This document shows, one piece after another, positions 8,766-18,020 of a stretch of DNA of 30,533 nt (positions are counted from its first letter, which is position 1; every line of letters starts with the position of its first letter). The notes below the pieces were generated by a model. That model had not been told where the DNA came from. It saw only the letters and a list, made by a program, of their open reading frames with translations, and ran no database searches. The DNA lies in NCBI GenBank assembly GCA_002049455.2, contig KV919286.1:1-30533 (forward strand), in the 5' to 3' direction. The DNA is from Porphyra umbilicalis. Its lineage: Eukaryota > Rhodophyta > Bangiophyceae > Bangiales > Bangiaceae. The position numbers and the translations under genes are program-made.

Positions 8766-9685
8766 GTGGGTGTATTCAAACAAGGAGTATTTTGGGGTGG
8801 AGGGGGGGGGGGGGTGTTGCCGCCGCACATGCGGTAAGGCGGGGCCGGGGACGTGCGTCGTCGGAGGAGAAGCGGGGGGAGATGGGGAAGCGGTTGCGGG
8901 TGTTCATACGACGTGGGGGGGGACACGACGCGTTGGAGGGACGAAGCACGGATGGAATGAAGTTGGTGCGAGAGCGCTCGGAACAGAGCGCATGTACGTC
9001 GTTTTTGTGGGAGGGGCACGTTGTTCTTGGCGTCTGGGTCCCTCATTCCATGTACTAAAGCACGATGGTGGGTGGCATGCACAAGGCGCCCTTCAGGTGG
9101 GTCCTCAGGACGATGCATCGTCTACAGAAGTATGTATCGTTCTGTTCTCAGCCGAGCACGCTGCATGAGCCGCTGCGACGCACCTGGCGCGGCGCAGTAT
9201 GCGTAGAGGGGTACTACTTGATGCGTGTCGGCAGCCGCGCGCTCTTCAGTGCCTGCTTGCAAGGCCACAGCCGTGGTGCCGCAGCCGACACCAGCGATTA
9301 GGGCGCCCTCGGCGAGCCCCCCCCCCCCGACCCCCCCCTGCAGCCACCCCCTTTGCGGCGGATCGGCGTCTCGGGTCTGGATCGGCTGCTTCCGCGGCTG
9401 ACGCTGCGTTCGGGACGGCAGCCGCGGCGGTCGGGGGTGCCGCTGACCCGACCCTCGCCCGCCACTCGTGTGCCCGCCCGTCCCCGTCTGGGCGAGAGAG
9501 TCCCACGCGGGGCTGCCCTCGCCCACCCCGTCCGCGTCACGGTTGCTGACGGCGGGTGCTGGACGCGGTGTCCCTGCCGGCCGCCGTCGACAAGCCCGTC
9601 CCGCCGGTTCCCCGACACCGCATTTTGTCGCTCTTGCCACCCCCTCTCTTGTTTTTTTGTGACCACCCCTGCGGCGTTTGGCGCC
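8766..9685 (+). other. Unresolved 3' part of CRAL-TRIO gene and intergenic DNA
   Basis: The CRAL-TRIO frame stays open to 9058, but its composition changes to Gly/Arg-rich sequence after the GG that closes the domain. Short open stretches here (for example around 9050-9110, reading HDGGWHAQ in one frame) could be small 3' exons, and TACTAA at 9053-9058 looks like a branch point. None can be joined with confidence. From about 9300 the sequence is C-rich leader-like DNA before the GRAM gene. No RNA gene is seen. Confidence 0.3.
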
Positions 9686-11183
9686 ATGGCCACGCCCGCG
9701 TTAGACGCCGCCGCCCCCACGGCGGCGGCGGCAGACACCCCCGCGGGCGACGCCCCGGCGGCGACGGCGGCCGCCCCGGCCGCCGCCGTCGCCCCCCCCC
9801 CCCCCCCAGTGATGGTGCTGCTGCCGCCGCCGCCGACGGCGCGGGGGCGGCGGCGCCCGCCGTCGTGGACCGCGCGTCGGCGGCGGCGGTGGCGGCGGCG
9901 GTCGTCTCTGGGTCGGACATGGTCGGCGTGCCCGACGTGGACGGGGACAAGGGCGCGGACGGGGACGGATGGGTGGATATGCTCGGCGTGTCGAGCTGGT
10001 TGGGGGGGGCGGCACGGGGGGCGGGGGGGGGGGTGCGCCCGTGCCGGGTGGCGGGGCTGCGTCGGGCGGGCCGGCGGTGGGGCTGGATGGCAAGCCCGTT
10101 GTGGATGACCAGGTGCGTTTTGGGGCGGGGGGGGTCCCTCGGGCGGGCAGTGCCGTTGGGGCGAGATGGTAGCGGACGCGATGCACTTGCACCGCCGCCC
10201 GCGCTGTGGCTTTTTGGTGGACGGCCGTGTTGCTACCGTGCGCCATGGCACTAACTGACGCTCTTGCCGCGGCACCCGCGCCTGCCTTGTTCCCTGCTGA
10301 CCGCATGCTGTGCACGCCCTTCCGCCCACCAGTCGCTGGAGCGCATGGCGGAGAATGCGGCGGAGATTGCCGCGCGCGCGACGACCGAGTTGAGTGCCGG
10401 CGCGGCGGTGGCGCAGGAGAACTTGGCCAAGGTCGGGGAGGGCGTGACCGCCGGGTGGGGCAACTTCAACCGCTTCCTCGACACGATGTTTGCGCCGCCA
10501 CCGCCCGGCAGCGGCGGCACGACCGCCCCGTCGGGCGCCAACGGGGCGGCCACCGCGGGCGGCGCGGCGGCCGGCGGTGCCCCCGCCGCCGACCGTGCCG
10601 ACGGCGGCGGTGGCGGCGGTGGTGGCGACGCCCCCGGCGCCCCCGGCGGCGGCACCGCCATTGCCGGCGCGGCGCTCGTCACCCCCCCCCCCAAGACCTG
10701 CCGGCGGACCTCTCCGCCGCCTTTGCCGCGCACTTCCCCGACTTGGCCGCCGCCGGCGAAGACGTCCTCGACGCCTTCCCCTGCGCGCTCGCCCAAAAGT
10801 ATGGGTGCATGCACAATGACGCGACGCCGCCGCTCGCCGCCGCCGCCGGCGGCACCCTGTACATTAGCGTCGGCCACGCGGCGTTTCGGGCCGAGGCCGG
10901 GGGGGTGCTCGGCGGCGCGGACGGCTTTGGGGTGGTCGTCGACTTTGGGGCAGTGGCCAAGGTGCAAAAGGGGGGGGGGCGCGACCGCATGATCCGGCTG
11001 CTGCTCGGCGGGGACGCGCGCAAGGCGTACGTGTTTACGGGCTTTGGGGGGGGGTTTGCGGGCGCCCTCGCCCTCGTGGAGCACGTGTGGGAGAGCGGGC
11101 GCGTGGGGGGAGGAGCGGAGGGGGGGGCCCCCGACGGGGATACCAAGGGGGGGGCGGAGCAAAAGACAGACGTGGCTGCGTAG
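9686..11183 (+). CDS. GRAM-domain protein, two exons, frame broken at homopolymers
   Basis: GRAM domains bind membrane lipids. Exon 1 starts at an ATG at 9686 with an Ala/Pro-rich segment, then an Asp/Gly-rich part (DMVGVPDVDGDKGADG, WVDMLG). It ends CAG|GTGCGT at 10112. A 220-base intron ends CACCAG at 10332. Exon 2 opens with an amphipathic helix-rich part (SLERMAENAAEIAARATTEL). The GRAM-like domain lies at about 10740-11090 with the hallmark pattern of a start helix, FPCALAQKYG, GGTLYISVGHAAF, a beta-rich core and YVFTGF before a final helix. It stops with TAG at 11181. The coherent protein changes frame at three runs: C16 at 9792-9807, G11 at 10023-10033 and C11 at 10682-10692. Each needs one more base, so run lengths may be under-called. 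Splice sites and domain are well supported; the annotation must be read as frame-shifted. Confidence 0.6.
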
Positions 11184-11290
11184 GGGCGGGAGTCACCCTA
11201 AGACTGTGGGCACGTGCTCTCCTATCATTGTCATCATTTTTTTTTTCCGGGTTTGCCATGCTATCTCCATCTCCGAGCGTCGCCTTTCCC

Positions 11291-11866
11291 CTACTCCCGC
11301 TTGCGCGCCCGTTGCCTCGCCGCCGCGCGCACGGTTTCCCCCCCCGCCGCCACGACCAGCCGCCCGACGGCGACGGCGGCGACGGCGAGGGGCACCCCAC
11401 ACCCGACCACACACACAAACGCGCCCGGCTCGTCAAAGTAGTTGGTGGCAGCAAAGCGCGCCCAGTGCGTCGCGCCCCACGCGTTGGCGGCGGGCGCGGC
11501 AGCGACGGCGGCGCCGGCGTACAGGAGGAGCCCCACCTGCGCCGGCAAGCTGCGGCGGGACGCCACACAGGCGGCCACCAGCACCGCATGGGCGGTGGCA
11601 ATGGTGGCTAGGAACGGGTCGCGGGGGGAGAGGGGGGAGAGGAAGGCCGCCGCGCGCGTCAGCGGCAGCGCGTCGGTGGCGCCCGCCAGCGCCGCGTCGG
11701 CCACGCCGTAGAGGAGGTCGATGGCGGCGGTGAGGGGGTTGCGGGCCGCAGAGGTGCCGGCGGCGGCGGCGGCGCCGTCGGCGGGCGGGGGGGAGGTGAA
11801 CAGGGAGAGGATGGAGGGAGGAAGGAGGGAGGGGGGGAGCAAGTGGGGGGGCGGCTCGTGCGCCAT
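11291..11866 (-). CDS. TMEM18: TMEM18 family membrane protein
   Basis: 191 residues from an ATG at 11866, single exon. The first 80 residues are Pro/Ser/Ala-rich. The family region spans about 83-190: three hydrophobic segments (about 84-102, 107-127 and 149-173), with the signature between the second and third, HWARFAATNYFDEPGAF, and a very basic end (ARQRARKRE). In animals TMEM18 is a nuclear-envelope three-span protein whose basic tail binds DNA; homologues occur in plants and protists. The loop N/Y-F-D-x2-G-x-F and the basic tail are the seen evidence. The gene converges on the GRAM gene with about 107 bases between stops. Confidence 0.8.
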   Translation of the reverse strand: MAHEPPPHLLPPSLLPPSILSLFTSPPPADGAAAAAGTSAARNPLTAAIDLLYGVADAALAGATDALPLTRAAAFLSPLSPRDPFLATIATAHAVLVAACVASRRSLPAQVGLLLYAGAAVAAAPAANAWGATHWARFAATNYFDEPGAFVCVVGCGVPLAVAAVAVGRLVVAAGGETVRAAARQRARKRE

Positions 11867-12021
11867 AGTGAGGGTGGTGCGCGTGTGGCGGGCGGCCTGA
11901 AAAACGGCCTCAGCGGCAGTGCGCAGAGACGGACGCTACGGGGAGGGCCGAAGCGTTGTCGTACTCCAGCACGTGGCGGCGACCGTCAGCCGAAGGTGCC
12001 GTGGAAGAGAAGCCAGCGCAC
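11867..12021. promoter_or_regulatory. Upstream of TMEM18
   Basis: 155 bases between the TMEM18 start and the first transposon end. No coding sequence or box is recognisable; it is the likely TMEM18 promoter, with a transposon edge directly behind it. Confidence 0.3.
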
Positions 12022-12040
12022 TAGTGTCTATTCTACCACT

Positions 12041-12075
12041 GGCATCAATTGATGCCCAGGGCGTCAATTGATGCC
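12041..12075. repeat. Two subterminal palindromes (GGCATCAATTGATGCC type)
   Basis: GGCATCAATTGATGCC at 12041-12056 is a perfect 16-base palindrome. 12060-12075 is the same with one change (GGCGTCAATTGATGCC). They sit 4-40 bases inside the terminal inverted repeat, where transposase-binding boxes often lie. Equivalent boxes occur at the other end of the element. Confidence 0.9.
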
Positions 12076-12328
12076 GTTTTTGGATGACCTCTGCTCGCCG
12101 AACAGCTCGTTGGATGGCAATTTCGACAACAGAAATGAGCCCAGCTGTGCCGGTTTGGTCTTAGGTCAACAGGAGACGCTTTAATTCCGAGCAATTTCTC
12201 TTCAAGAACGGTTGTAGCGCCAACTTTTGTCGCGCCCCATACGTGATCAGGGGGGGGGGGAGTAGGTCAATACCTACACAGCCTTTAGCGCAAACTAACG
12301 GCCGAGGGGCCGGGGAACAGTAAGGGAA

Positions 12329-12830
12329 TGTTGTAAACCTCTCCGCACGTGCGCGCCACCCGCGCGCGTTGCGTCTGCGCACATGCACGCCGCCCGCGTG
12401 CTGCGCCTCCACCCGGGCTAGATGGATGATAGAAAGTCTCCGCTTCTTCCCTCTGCCCCGGGCCTAGTCCCCGCGGCAGCCAGCTATAACCTCGACAAGG
12501 CAGTGCCCGCAGCCCTCAGTCGGACCCCTCTCCGTCCCTTCACACTGCGCCCTGTACCCACTCCTCTCCTGCGGTCCCCCCCGCACCTCTTCCTCATCCT
12601 GGTGTCTGCCGCAGCACCGACCGACAGGCAACCCCTCCTGCCTCATCCAGGCAGGCAGGCGACCTGAGTCCCCCTCGCCCCGCCACGTGCACTCACCCCA
12701 CCGTGTCAGCACTCACACTCTTCTCCCGTCCGGCTCGCAATTCGGTCCCGGTTGCTCATGCCGCCGGCTGACACCAGGTCAGGGGGCGTACTTATACTTG
12801 CGTCCCCTCCTGGGTCCTTGTCCGACAACA
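12329..12830 (-). repeat. copia 3' LTR
   Basis: On the plus strand it begins TGTTGT and ends ACAACA, short inverted ends typical of LTRs. It differs from the other LTR at 12733, 12789, 12794, 12803 and 12827, four transitions and one transversion, all in the last 100 bases in plus coordinates (the U3 start of the element). GGGAA precedes it at 12324-12328. Confidence 0.95.
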
Positions 12831-12840
12831 CTCCCCCGCG
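12831..12840 (-). other. Polypurine tract of copia element
   Basis: Read on the minus strand, CGCGGGGGAG lies directly against the 3' LTR, the position and composition expected for the plus-strand primer. Confidence 0.5.
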
Positions 12841-12847
12841 GGCATGC

Positions 12848-15800
12848 CTAGGCGCTGGGTCGCATGCCCATGCCCTCCGTGCATTTGTTGAACGCGATGG
12901 TGCCCAACGCCTTCGTCAACACGTTCGCCGTCATGTCCGTCGTGTTAACGTACTGGACCTTAAGCTCCCCGCTCGTCACCTTCTCCCGTACGAAGTGATG
13001 GATGACGTCAATGTGCTTTGTCCGCGCGCTTGACACCGCGTTGCCCATCATGGCCAACGCGCTCTGGCTGTCGCAGAAAAGCATCGCGTCCGGCGTTTCC
13101 CCCGTCAGATAACCGCAGAGGCGCTGGACCCACACCAGCTCCTTGGCAGCCATGCCCGCCGAGACATACTCGGCTTCGGTCGTTGAGGTTGCCACCGACC
13201 CTTGCAGCTTGCTCGTCCACGACACGGCTGCACCTTGGAGCAGGAACACATTCCCCGAGGTTGATCGGCGGGTATCCTTGTCTGCCGCAAAGTCTGCATC
13301 GCTGTAGCCGACCAGTGCTCCGTCTTGTTGGTACAATATGCCCTTGGCTTTGGTCCCGGCAAGGTATCGCAGCACGACCTTAGCTGCGGCCAGGTGTGCC
13401 ACCATGGGCGCGTACACAAACCGGGACAGCCGTCCAACCGCGAAGGCGATGTCCGGTCGCGTGGCTGTGGCCAGGTAGTTCAGACACCCAACGAGCTCCT
13501 GATAGAGAGTGGGGTCCTCCCCTGTCAGCGGCTCCCCGGTTCGCTCCAGCTGCGCGCCCACCCCAATGGGGAGGCGCACGGACATGGCATCGGTCATGCC
13601 GAACCGCTCGAGCACCGTCTTCACGTACTGCTCCTGATGCATATGCAGCGTCCCATCCTTGTCGTCGTGTACGAGGTGCAGCCCTAGGAAGTAGCTCGGT
13701 CGTCCGAGTTCACGTGCCTTGAAGCGGTTCGTCACAGCCGCGAGCCCACCGAGCGCGGTCTCCTTGGTGGCTCCTGCCACCAGCATGTCGTCGACGTAGA
13801 TGATGATGAGGCACTCGGTCAACCCCGTTCCGCGCCGGAACAGGCACGGATCCTCGGGGCACGGGTGAAGCCCCATCTCCTCTAGGGTGTCCTTCAGCTT
13901 GTTGTACCACGCGCGTGCCGCCTGCTTTAGGCCGTAGAGTGCCTTCCGCAGCCGGCAGACCGTAGTCACATCCCCACGTTCATATCCGACTGGTTGTCGG
14001 ATGTAGATCTTTTCATCGACGTCCCCGTTGAGGAAGGCGGTGGCGACGTCCGTTTGCTCGATGGTCATGCGCTTGGATATGCAGTACGCAAGGAACACCC
14101 GAAGCGTTGTGTAGCGCACGACGGGTGCCCACACCTCTGTGTAGTCGACCAGGTACGTTTGCTTATCGCCGCGCACGACGAATCTCCCCTTGTATTTGTC
14201 GATGCTCCCATCAGCGCCGCGCTTGCGCTCGGCGAGCATCTCGGTCGGGGTTACCGACTGTCCGTCGGGCAGGTCCATAAGCTCCCACGTGCCGTTATCC
14301 CATAACGACTGCACCTCGGCTTGGATGGCTTTGTCGAACTCCGACCAGTCAGCCTCCTTCTTTGCTTGGTACAATCGCATCTTGTCCGGATTTCCGCGTC
14401 CCCGCACCGCCAACGCCCACGACAAGAGGCCCTTGGCGGTCACCGCCTCAGCTGCTTCGACCGGCTGTTTGCCGCTGCCTGCCGCTTGCGTCTCCTCTTC
14501 ATCCGGGTCTTGCTCCTCGTCAGAGGCCTCGCCTCCCCCGTCGTGGCCTGTAAGCAGTCGGGCAGCCGTGATGGCCACCACGATCGAGGTGCTTGCCTCC
14601 ACTCCTGCGCCGGCCCCGTTTTCGGTCTCCGACCCACTGTCCCCCGGCGGGTCCGCCTCCCCGCGCTGCTCGGCTTGGTGCGTCGGGATCCCAGGTCCTG
14701 CCCCGCGTTCCCCTTCGTCGAAGAGGACGTCGCGGCGTACGACCACAGCCCCGTCGATTAATACGCGGTACCCTTTCGTCCCTGCTGGGTATCCGATGAA
14801 CACCGCGGGTGTCCCTCGGGAGTCCCCCTTGCGTCGGAGCTTTGCCGGGTTGTACGCCCAAGCGCGACACCCGAATACGCGCAAGTGGGAGACGTCGGGT
14901 CGCTTCCTGTGGAAGAGCTCGTACTGCGTCGCCGTCTGGTGGCGCTGCGGCGTCAAGTTGGCGACCGTGTTGATGGTCGTCGCCGCCTCGGCCCAGAATT
15001 TGGGGTCCAAGCCAGCGTCGCAGAGCAGGGCGCTTGTGCGCTCCTGCACCGTGCGGTTGTATCGTTCCGCCATGCCGTTGTGCTGGGAGGTGTACGGCGC
15101 GGACCGCTGGTGCTCGATGCCCTTGTCGTTGAGCCACGCCGTAAACTCCCCGCCCGTGTACTCCTTCCCGTCATCCGTCCGAATGGCCTGCACCTTGTAT
15201 CCCGTCTGGTTCTCCCACAGGTTGACCACTTGCATGATGACATCCTTGGCCTGCCCCTTCGTGCGCACCGGCACTAACGCCTTGTATCGGGTGAAGTAGT
15301 CGATCACGGATACCAGGTATTCGTTCTCTTTGGGCATGGGCACACCCATCTTACCGGCCGCGTCACTGTGCACGAGTTGCAAGGCACGCGTCGTCCGCTC
15401 CCCATCCGCCGCCTTGAACGGCTGTCGCACCATCTTGCCGACATTGCAGGGCTCGCACGTGCGCCCCTTGAGCACGTCCAGAGATGACCGGGAGAGGTCG
15501 ATGCCGTCAACCTTGTCAATGGTGTGCTGCAGCATGTCCACGCCCAGGTGACAAAACCGCCGGTGCCAGATGTCCGCCCCTACCTCTTCGGCTGCAGCCG
15601 CTGTCCCGGATGGCGACGTCTTGGACGATTCCCCCCTTGTCCCCAGCAGCGTGAGGGAATAGATACCACCGCGTGTGTGGCCGGAGAGAATGACCTTGCC
15701 CCCACGGCGGATCTGTACGCCGCGATCGGAGAACTCGGTGCGGTATCCTTGCTTTGCCGCGGCCCGCACCGAGAACAGTGCCATCGTCATCCTCGGCACC

Positions 15801-16048
15801 AGGAGCACCTTGTTGAGCGTGAGTGTTGTCGGCTTCCTCGGCCCTGCCACGCGCAGCTTGGCCACCCCGCGCGACGTCACGACAACCTCCTGCCCGACAG
15901 CCACCGAGATTGTGACCGGGTCGCACTCCTCGAGGTCGGAGAGTAACGAGGCGTCTCCGCACATGTGATGCGATGCCCCGCTATCCACCTTCCAATCCAC
16001 CTCCCCCACAGGCGACCCACGTTCCCGTGCCGTCCGCTGCGAGGGCAA
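12848..16048 (-). CDS. pol: copia pol polyprotein (protease, integrase, RT, RNase H)
   Basis: The frame gives 1,066 residues without stops. Protease: VDSGAS with catalytic D22. Pre-integrase zinc motif H162, H167, C198, C201. Integrase: D229, D292 and E328, with 35 residues between the last two, followed by the copia-type VFGCRAWAY region near 391. Reverse transcriptase: D667 in QTDVATAFLNG and YVDD at 751-754. RNase H: D917, E958 and D993, ending near the stop. All catalytic residues are present, so it may be functional. The frame has no ATG near its start; it opens straight after a TGA at 16051-16049, in the +1 frame relative to gag, so translation needs frameshifting or the first part has been damaged. 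Confidence 0.93.
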   Translation of the reverse strand: MPSQRTARERGSPVGEVDWKVDSGASHHMCGDASLLSDLEECDPVTISVAVGQEVVVTSRGVAKLRVAGPRKPTTLTLNKVLLVPRMTMALFSVRAAAKQGYRTEFSDRGVQIRRGGKVILSGHTRGGIYSLTLLGTRGESSKTSPSGTAAAAEEVGADIWHRRFCHLGVDMLQHTIDKVDGIDLSRSSLDVLKGRTCEPCNVGKMVRQPFKAADGERTTRALQLVHSDAAGKMGVPMPKENEYLVSVIDYFTRYKALVPVRTKGQAKDVIMQVVNLWENQTGYKVQAIRTDDGKEYTGGEFTAWLNDKGIEHQRSAPYTSQHNGMAERYNRTVQERTSALLCDAGLDPKFWAEAATTINTVANLTPQRHQTATQYELFHRKRPDVSHLRVFGCRAWAYNPAKLRRKGDSRGTPAVFIGYPAGTKGYRVLIDGAVVVRRDVLFDEGERGAGPGIPTHQAEQRGEADPPGDSGSETENGAGAGVEASTSIVVAITAARLLTGHDGGGEASDEEQDPDEEETQAAGSGKQPVEAAEAVTAKGLLSWALAVRGRGNPDKMRLYQAKKEADWSEFDKAIQAEVQSLWDNGTWELMDLPDGQSVTPTEMLAERKRGADGSIDKYKGRFVVRGDKQTYLVDYTEVWAPVVRYTTLRVFLAYCISKRMTIEQTDVATAFLNGDVDEKIYIRQPVGYERGDVTTVCRLRKALYGLKQAARAWYNKLKDTLEEMGLHPCPEDPCLFRRGTGLTECLIIIYVDDMLVAGATKETALGGLAAVTNRFKARELGRPSYFLGLHLVHDDKDGTLHMHQEQYVKTVLERFGMTDAMSVRLPIGVGAQLERTGEPLTGEDPTLYQELVGCLNYLATATRPDIAFAVGRLSRFVYAPMVAHLAAAKVVLRYLAGTKAKGILYQQDGALVGYSDADFAADKDTRRSTSGNVFLLQGAAVSWTSKLQGSVATSTTEAEYVSAGMAAKELVWVQRLCGYLTGETPDAMLFCDSQSALAMMGNAVSSARTKHIDVIHHFVREKVTSGELKVQYVNTTDMTANVLTKALGTIAFNKCTEGMGMRPSA

Positions 16049-16148
16049 TCATGGCGGCCTCGAGCACGGGGCTCTCGGCCGTGCCGTTGGTGGTAGGCAC
16101 ACAACCGTCCATGTCCGCGGCCAGCGTGGTCCCCGCCCCGTCCGTAGC

Positions 16149-17165
16149 TTACGCGAGCATCGCGATTCCCGACGAGTCGCTGTCGGTCTTGTCGTCGGCG
16201 GATGACATGTCGGCCGCCTTCTTCGGGCACACGCGCTTGATGTGCCCCGTTTCGTTGCACCGGTAGCATCGAGCCTTTCTCCAGCGGTGATCGCGTTGAG
16301 CGTCTCGATGCGCAGACCACTCCCCGGTCGCCGCGAGGGCGGCATTGCTCCCATGCCCTCGGTCGGTCTTCGTCTTCCGCTGGCGCGCGAGCACGAGCCG
16401 CTCCTCCGCCGCCTGCAGGTCCTCGAGCGTCTTCTCGATGGTCATCGTCCTGTTGGATGGTAGCACCTCAACGGTCATGGAATATCGCTCACGCATCCCC
16501 GCGAGCAGCACCGCCCGCAGCGTTCGGTCGCTGATCTTGGCTCCAACCTCCTCCAGCTCCCATGCCAGGGTCCAGCCGCGGATAAAGTAAGCGACCACGG
16601 GCTCCTTGTCCCCCATGGCGATGGAGTCCAAACTGTGGCGTAGGTTGATCTCTCGGGCAGGTCCCTTTGACCGGAACTGGTCACCTAGGGCCTCCCAGAC
16701 CTCTCGCGCCGTGCGTGCCCCGCGCAAGCGCCCCGCATGGTGAGCCTTCATGTGCACCATGATGAAGGCGCGGGCCTGCCCCTCTCGCATGTCTTTCTCC
16801 CGTCGAGTCACCGCCGTTGCCTGCGCCGACCGCGCATCTTGTTCCTCGAGCTCCTGCGCCCGCCGCTCTGCGGCCGCCGCTGCTCGCGTTATCATGTTCG
16901 CCTTGTCGTCTGCCGACCCCGCGTCTTCCGTTGGCTCCGTCGACTCCTCGTGGCTGTGGGGCTCGGCGGCCCCATGGGGGGCCCCTTCTCCCCTGCGTAG
17001 TGGCCCGTTGAGTATGGGCTCCGCTTCCGTCGACCCCACGGGGGCAACGAGGCCCCACAGGCCGCGGTAGCGCAGCGTATGCTCCATCTCATAGCTCCAC
17101 TGCAGGTAGTTCGTTGCGTCGAGCTTGGCCGTCACACGCGGCCCCCCGTCGCTTTCTCCCGCCAT
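16149..17165 (-). CDS. gag: copia gag (capsid, nucleocapsid)
   Basis: 338 residues from the ATG at 17165. Residues 14-40 (LDATNYLQWSYEMEHTL) are the usual gag N-terminal domain of copia elements, 120-265 the helical UBN2-type capsid part (ARTAREVWEALGDQF), then a basic stretch and one CCHC zinc knuckle (C300-x2-C-x4-H-x4-C313). It forms the virus-like particle that packages the element RNA. It ends with TAA at 16151-16149. The same frame continues after the stop for about 55 codons with sequence that looks like a normal gag-pol link, so the TAA may be a nonsense change or a regulated stop. Confidence 0.88.
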   Translation of the reverse strand: MAGESDGGPRVTAKLDATNYLQWSYEMEHTLRYRGLWGLVAPVGSTEAEPILNGPLRRGEGAPHGAAEPHSHEESTEPTEDAGSADDKANMITRAAAAAERRAQELEEQDARSAQATAVTRREKDMREGQARAFIMVHMKAHHAGRLRGARTAREVWEALGDQFRSKGPAREINLRHSLDSIAMGDKEPVVAYFIRGWTLAWELEEVGAKISDRTLRAVLLAGMRERYSMTVEVLPSNRTMTIEKTLEDLQAAEERLVLARQRKTKTDRGHGSNAALAATGEWSAHRDAQRDHRWRKARCYRCNETGHIKRVCPKKAADMSSADDKTDSDSSGIAMLA

Positions 17166-17495
17166 TGTCGCTCTTTGCCGAATCTTGTCACAGCCTTGCA
17201 CGGACCCGGTGCCCCAGATGGCCGTCTGTCCCAGTGTTCGCAGCCCCGCTGTCCCAACCGCTGAGAGTACCTCAGTGGCTGCCAACCACCGTGTTGCAAG
17301 GGTCACCCGTCAGGGTCTCCCGGTCCGCCGCACCTTGCTTCGTTGACGGGTGGAACTCCGCCGGTAGGACCAGGTCGGGCAAGTCGTCCGGTATCGCGTT
17401 AGCAACCACGTCTGTGCTCCCTGGGTCACCTGCCCCTCCCCGCAACCGGTCAAACCACGCCCAGGGCTTCTCCATCAGTCCGTACGAAATGCGCC

Positions 17496-17513
17496 GCAGT
17501 AGGCCTGGGCCCA
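17496..17513 (-). other. Candidate primer binding site of copia element
   Basis: On the minus strand, five bases inside the 5' LTR, the sequence TGGGCCCAGGCCTACTGC starts with TGG as expected for pairing to a tRNA CCA end. It does not resemble the initiator-Met site common in copia elements. Identity of the tRNA cannot be told here. Confidence 0.35.
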
Positions 17514-17518
17514 AAACC

Positions 17519-18020
17519 TGTTGTAAACCTCTCCGCACGTGCGCGCCACCCGCGCGCGTTGCGTCTGCGCACATGCACGCCGCCCGCGTGCTGCGCCTCC
17601 ACCCGGGCTAGATGGATGATAGAAAGTCTCCGCTTCTTCCCTCTGCCCCGGGCCTAGTCCCCGCGGCAGCCAGCTATAACCTCGACAAGGCAGTGCCCGC
17701 AGCCCTCAGTCGGACCCCTCTCCGTCCCTTCACACTGCGCCCTGTACCCACTCCTCTCCTGCGGTCCCCCCCGCACCTCTTCCTCATCCTGGTGTCTGCC
17801 GCAGCACCGACCGACAGGCAACCCCTCCTGCCTCATCCAGGCAGGCAGGCGACCTGAGTCCCCCTCGCCCCGCCACGTGCACTCACCCCACCGTGTCAGC
17901 ACTCACACTCTTCTCCCGTCCGACTCGCAATTCGGTCCCGGTTGCTCATGCCGCCGGCTGACACCAGGTCAGGGGGCGCACTTGTACTTGCGCCCCCTCC
18001 TGGGTCCTTGTCCGACCACA
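17519..18020 (-). repeat. copia 5' LTR
   Basis: Same 502-base length as the other LTR, about 99 percent identical by direct comparison. In plus orientation it ends ACCACA rather than ACAACA. It is followed by the GGGAA target copy at 18021-18025. It should hold the promoter for the minus-strand transcript. Confidence 0.95.

Larger units (their letters stand above)
12329..18020 (-). mobile_element. Ty1/copia LTR retrotransposon, complete
   Basis: 5,692 bases with two 502-base LTRs in direct repeat (12329-12830, 17519-18020) and GGGAA target duplications at 12324-12328 and 18021-18025. Gag and pol are on the minus strand in the order protease, integrase, reverse transcriptase, RNase H, which defines the copia (Pseudoviridae-like) type. 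LTRs differ at five positions, so the insertion is recent. It sits inside DNA transposon copy I. Confidence 0.95.

Noticed and set aside
9122..9640. Minus-strand frames of 172 and 86 residues before the GRAM gene
   Set aside because: Arg/Gly/Ala composition and no domain; they look like shadows of GC-rich leader DNA.
9788..9809. A 22-base mini-intron GTCG-C16-AG in the GRAM gene
   Set aside because: Removing 22 bases does not restore the downstream frame. The similar 18-base GTCA-C11-AAG at 10678-10695 also fails, since 18 is a multiple of three.
16037..16152. Splicing GTAAGC to CTCGCAG to join copia gag and pol
   Set aside because: The exon phases do not match: the join gives neither the gag nor the pol frame, and other AG sites lack a pyrimidine tract.
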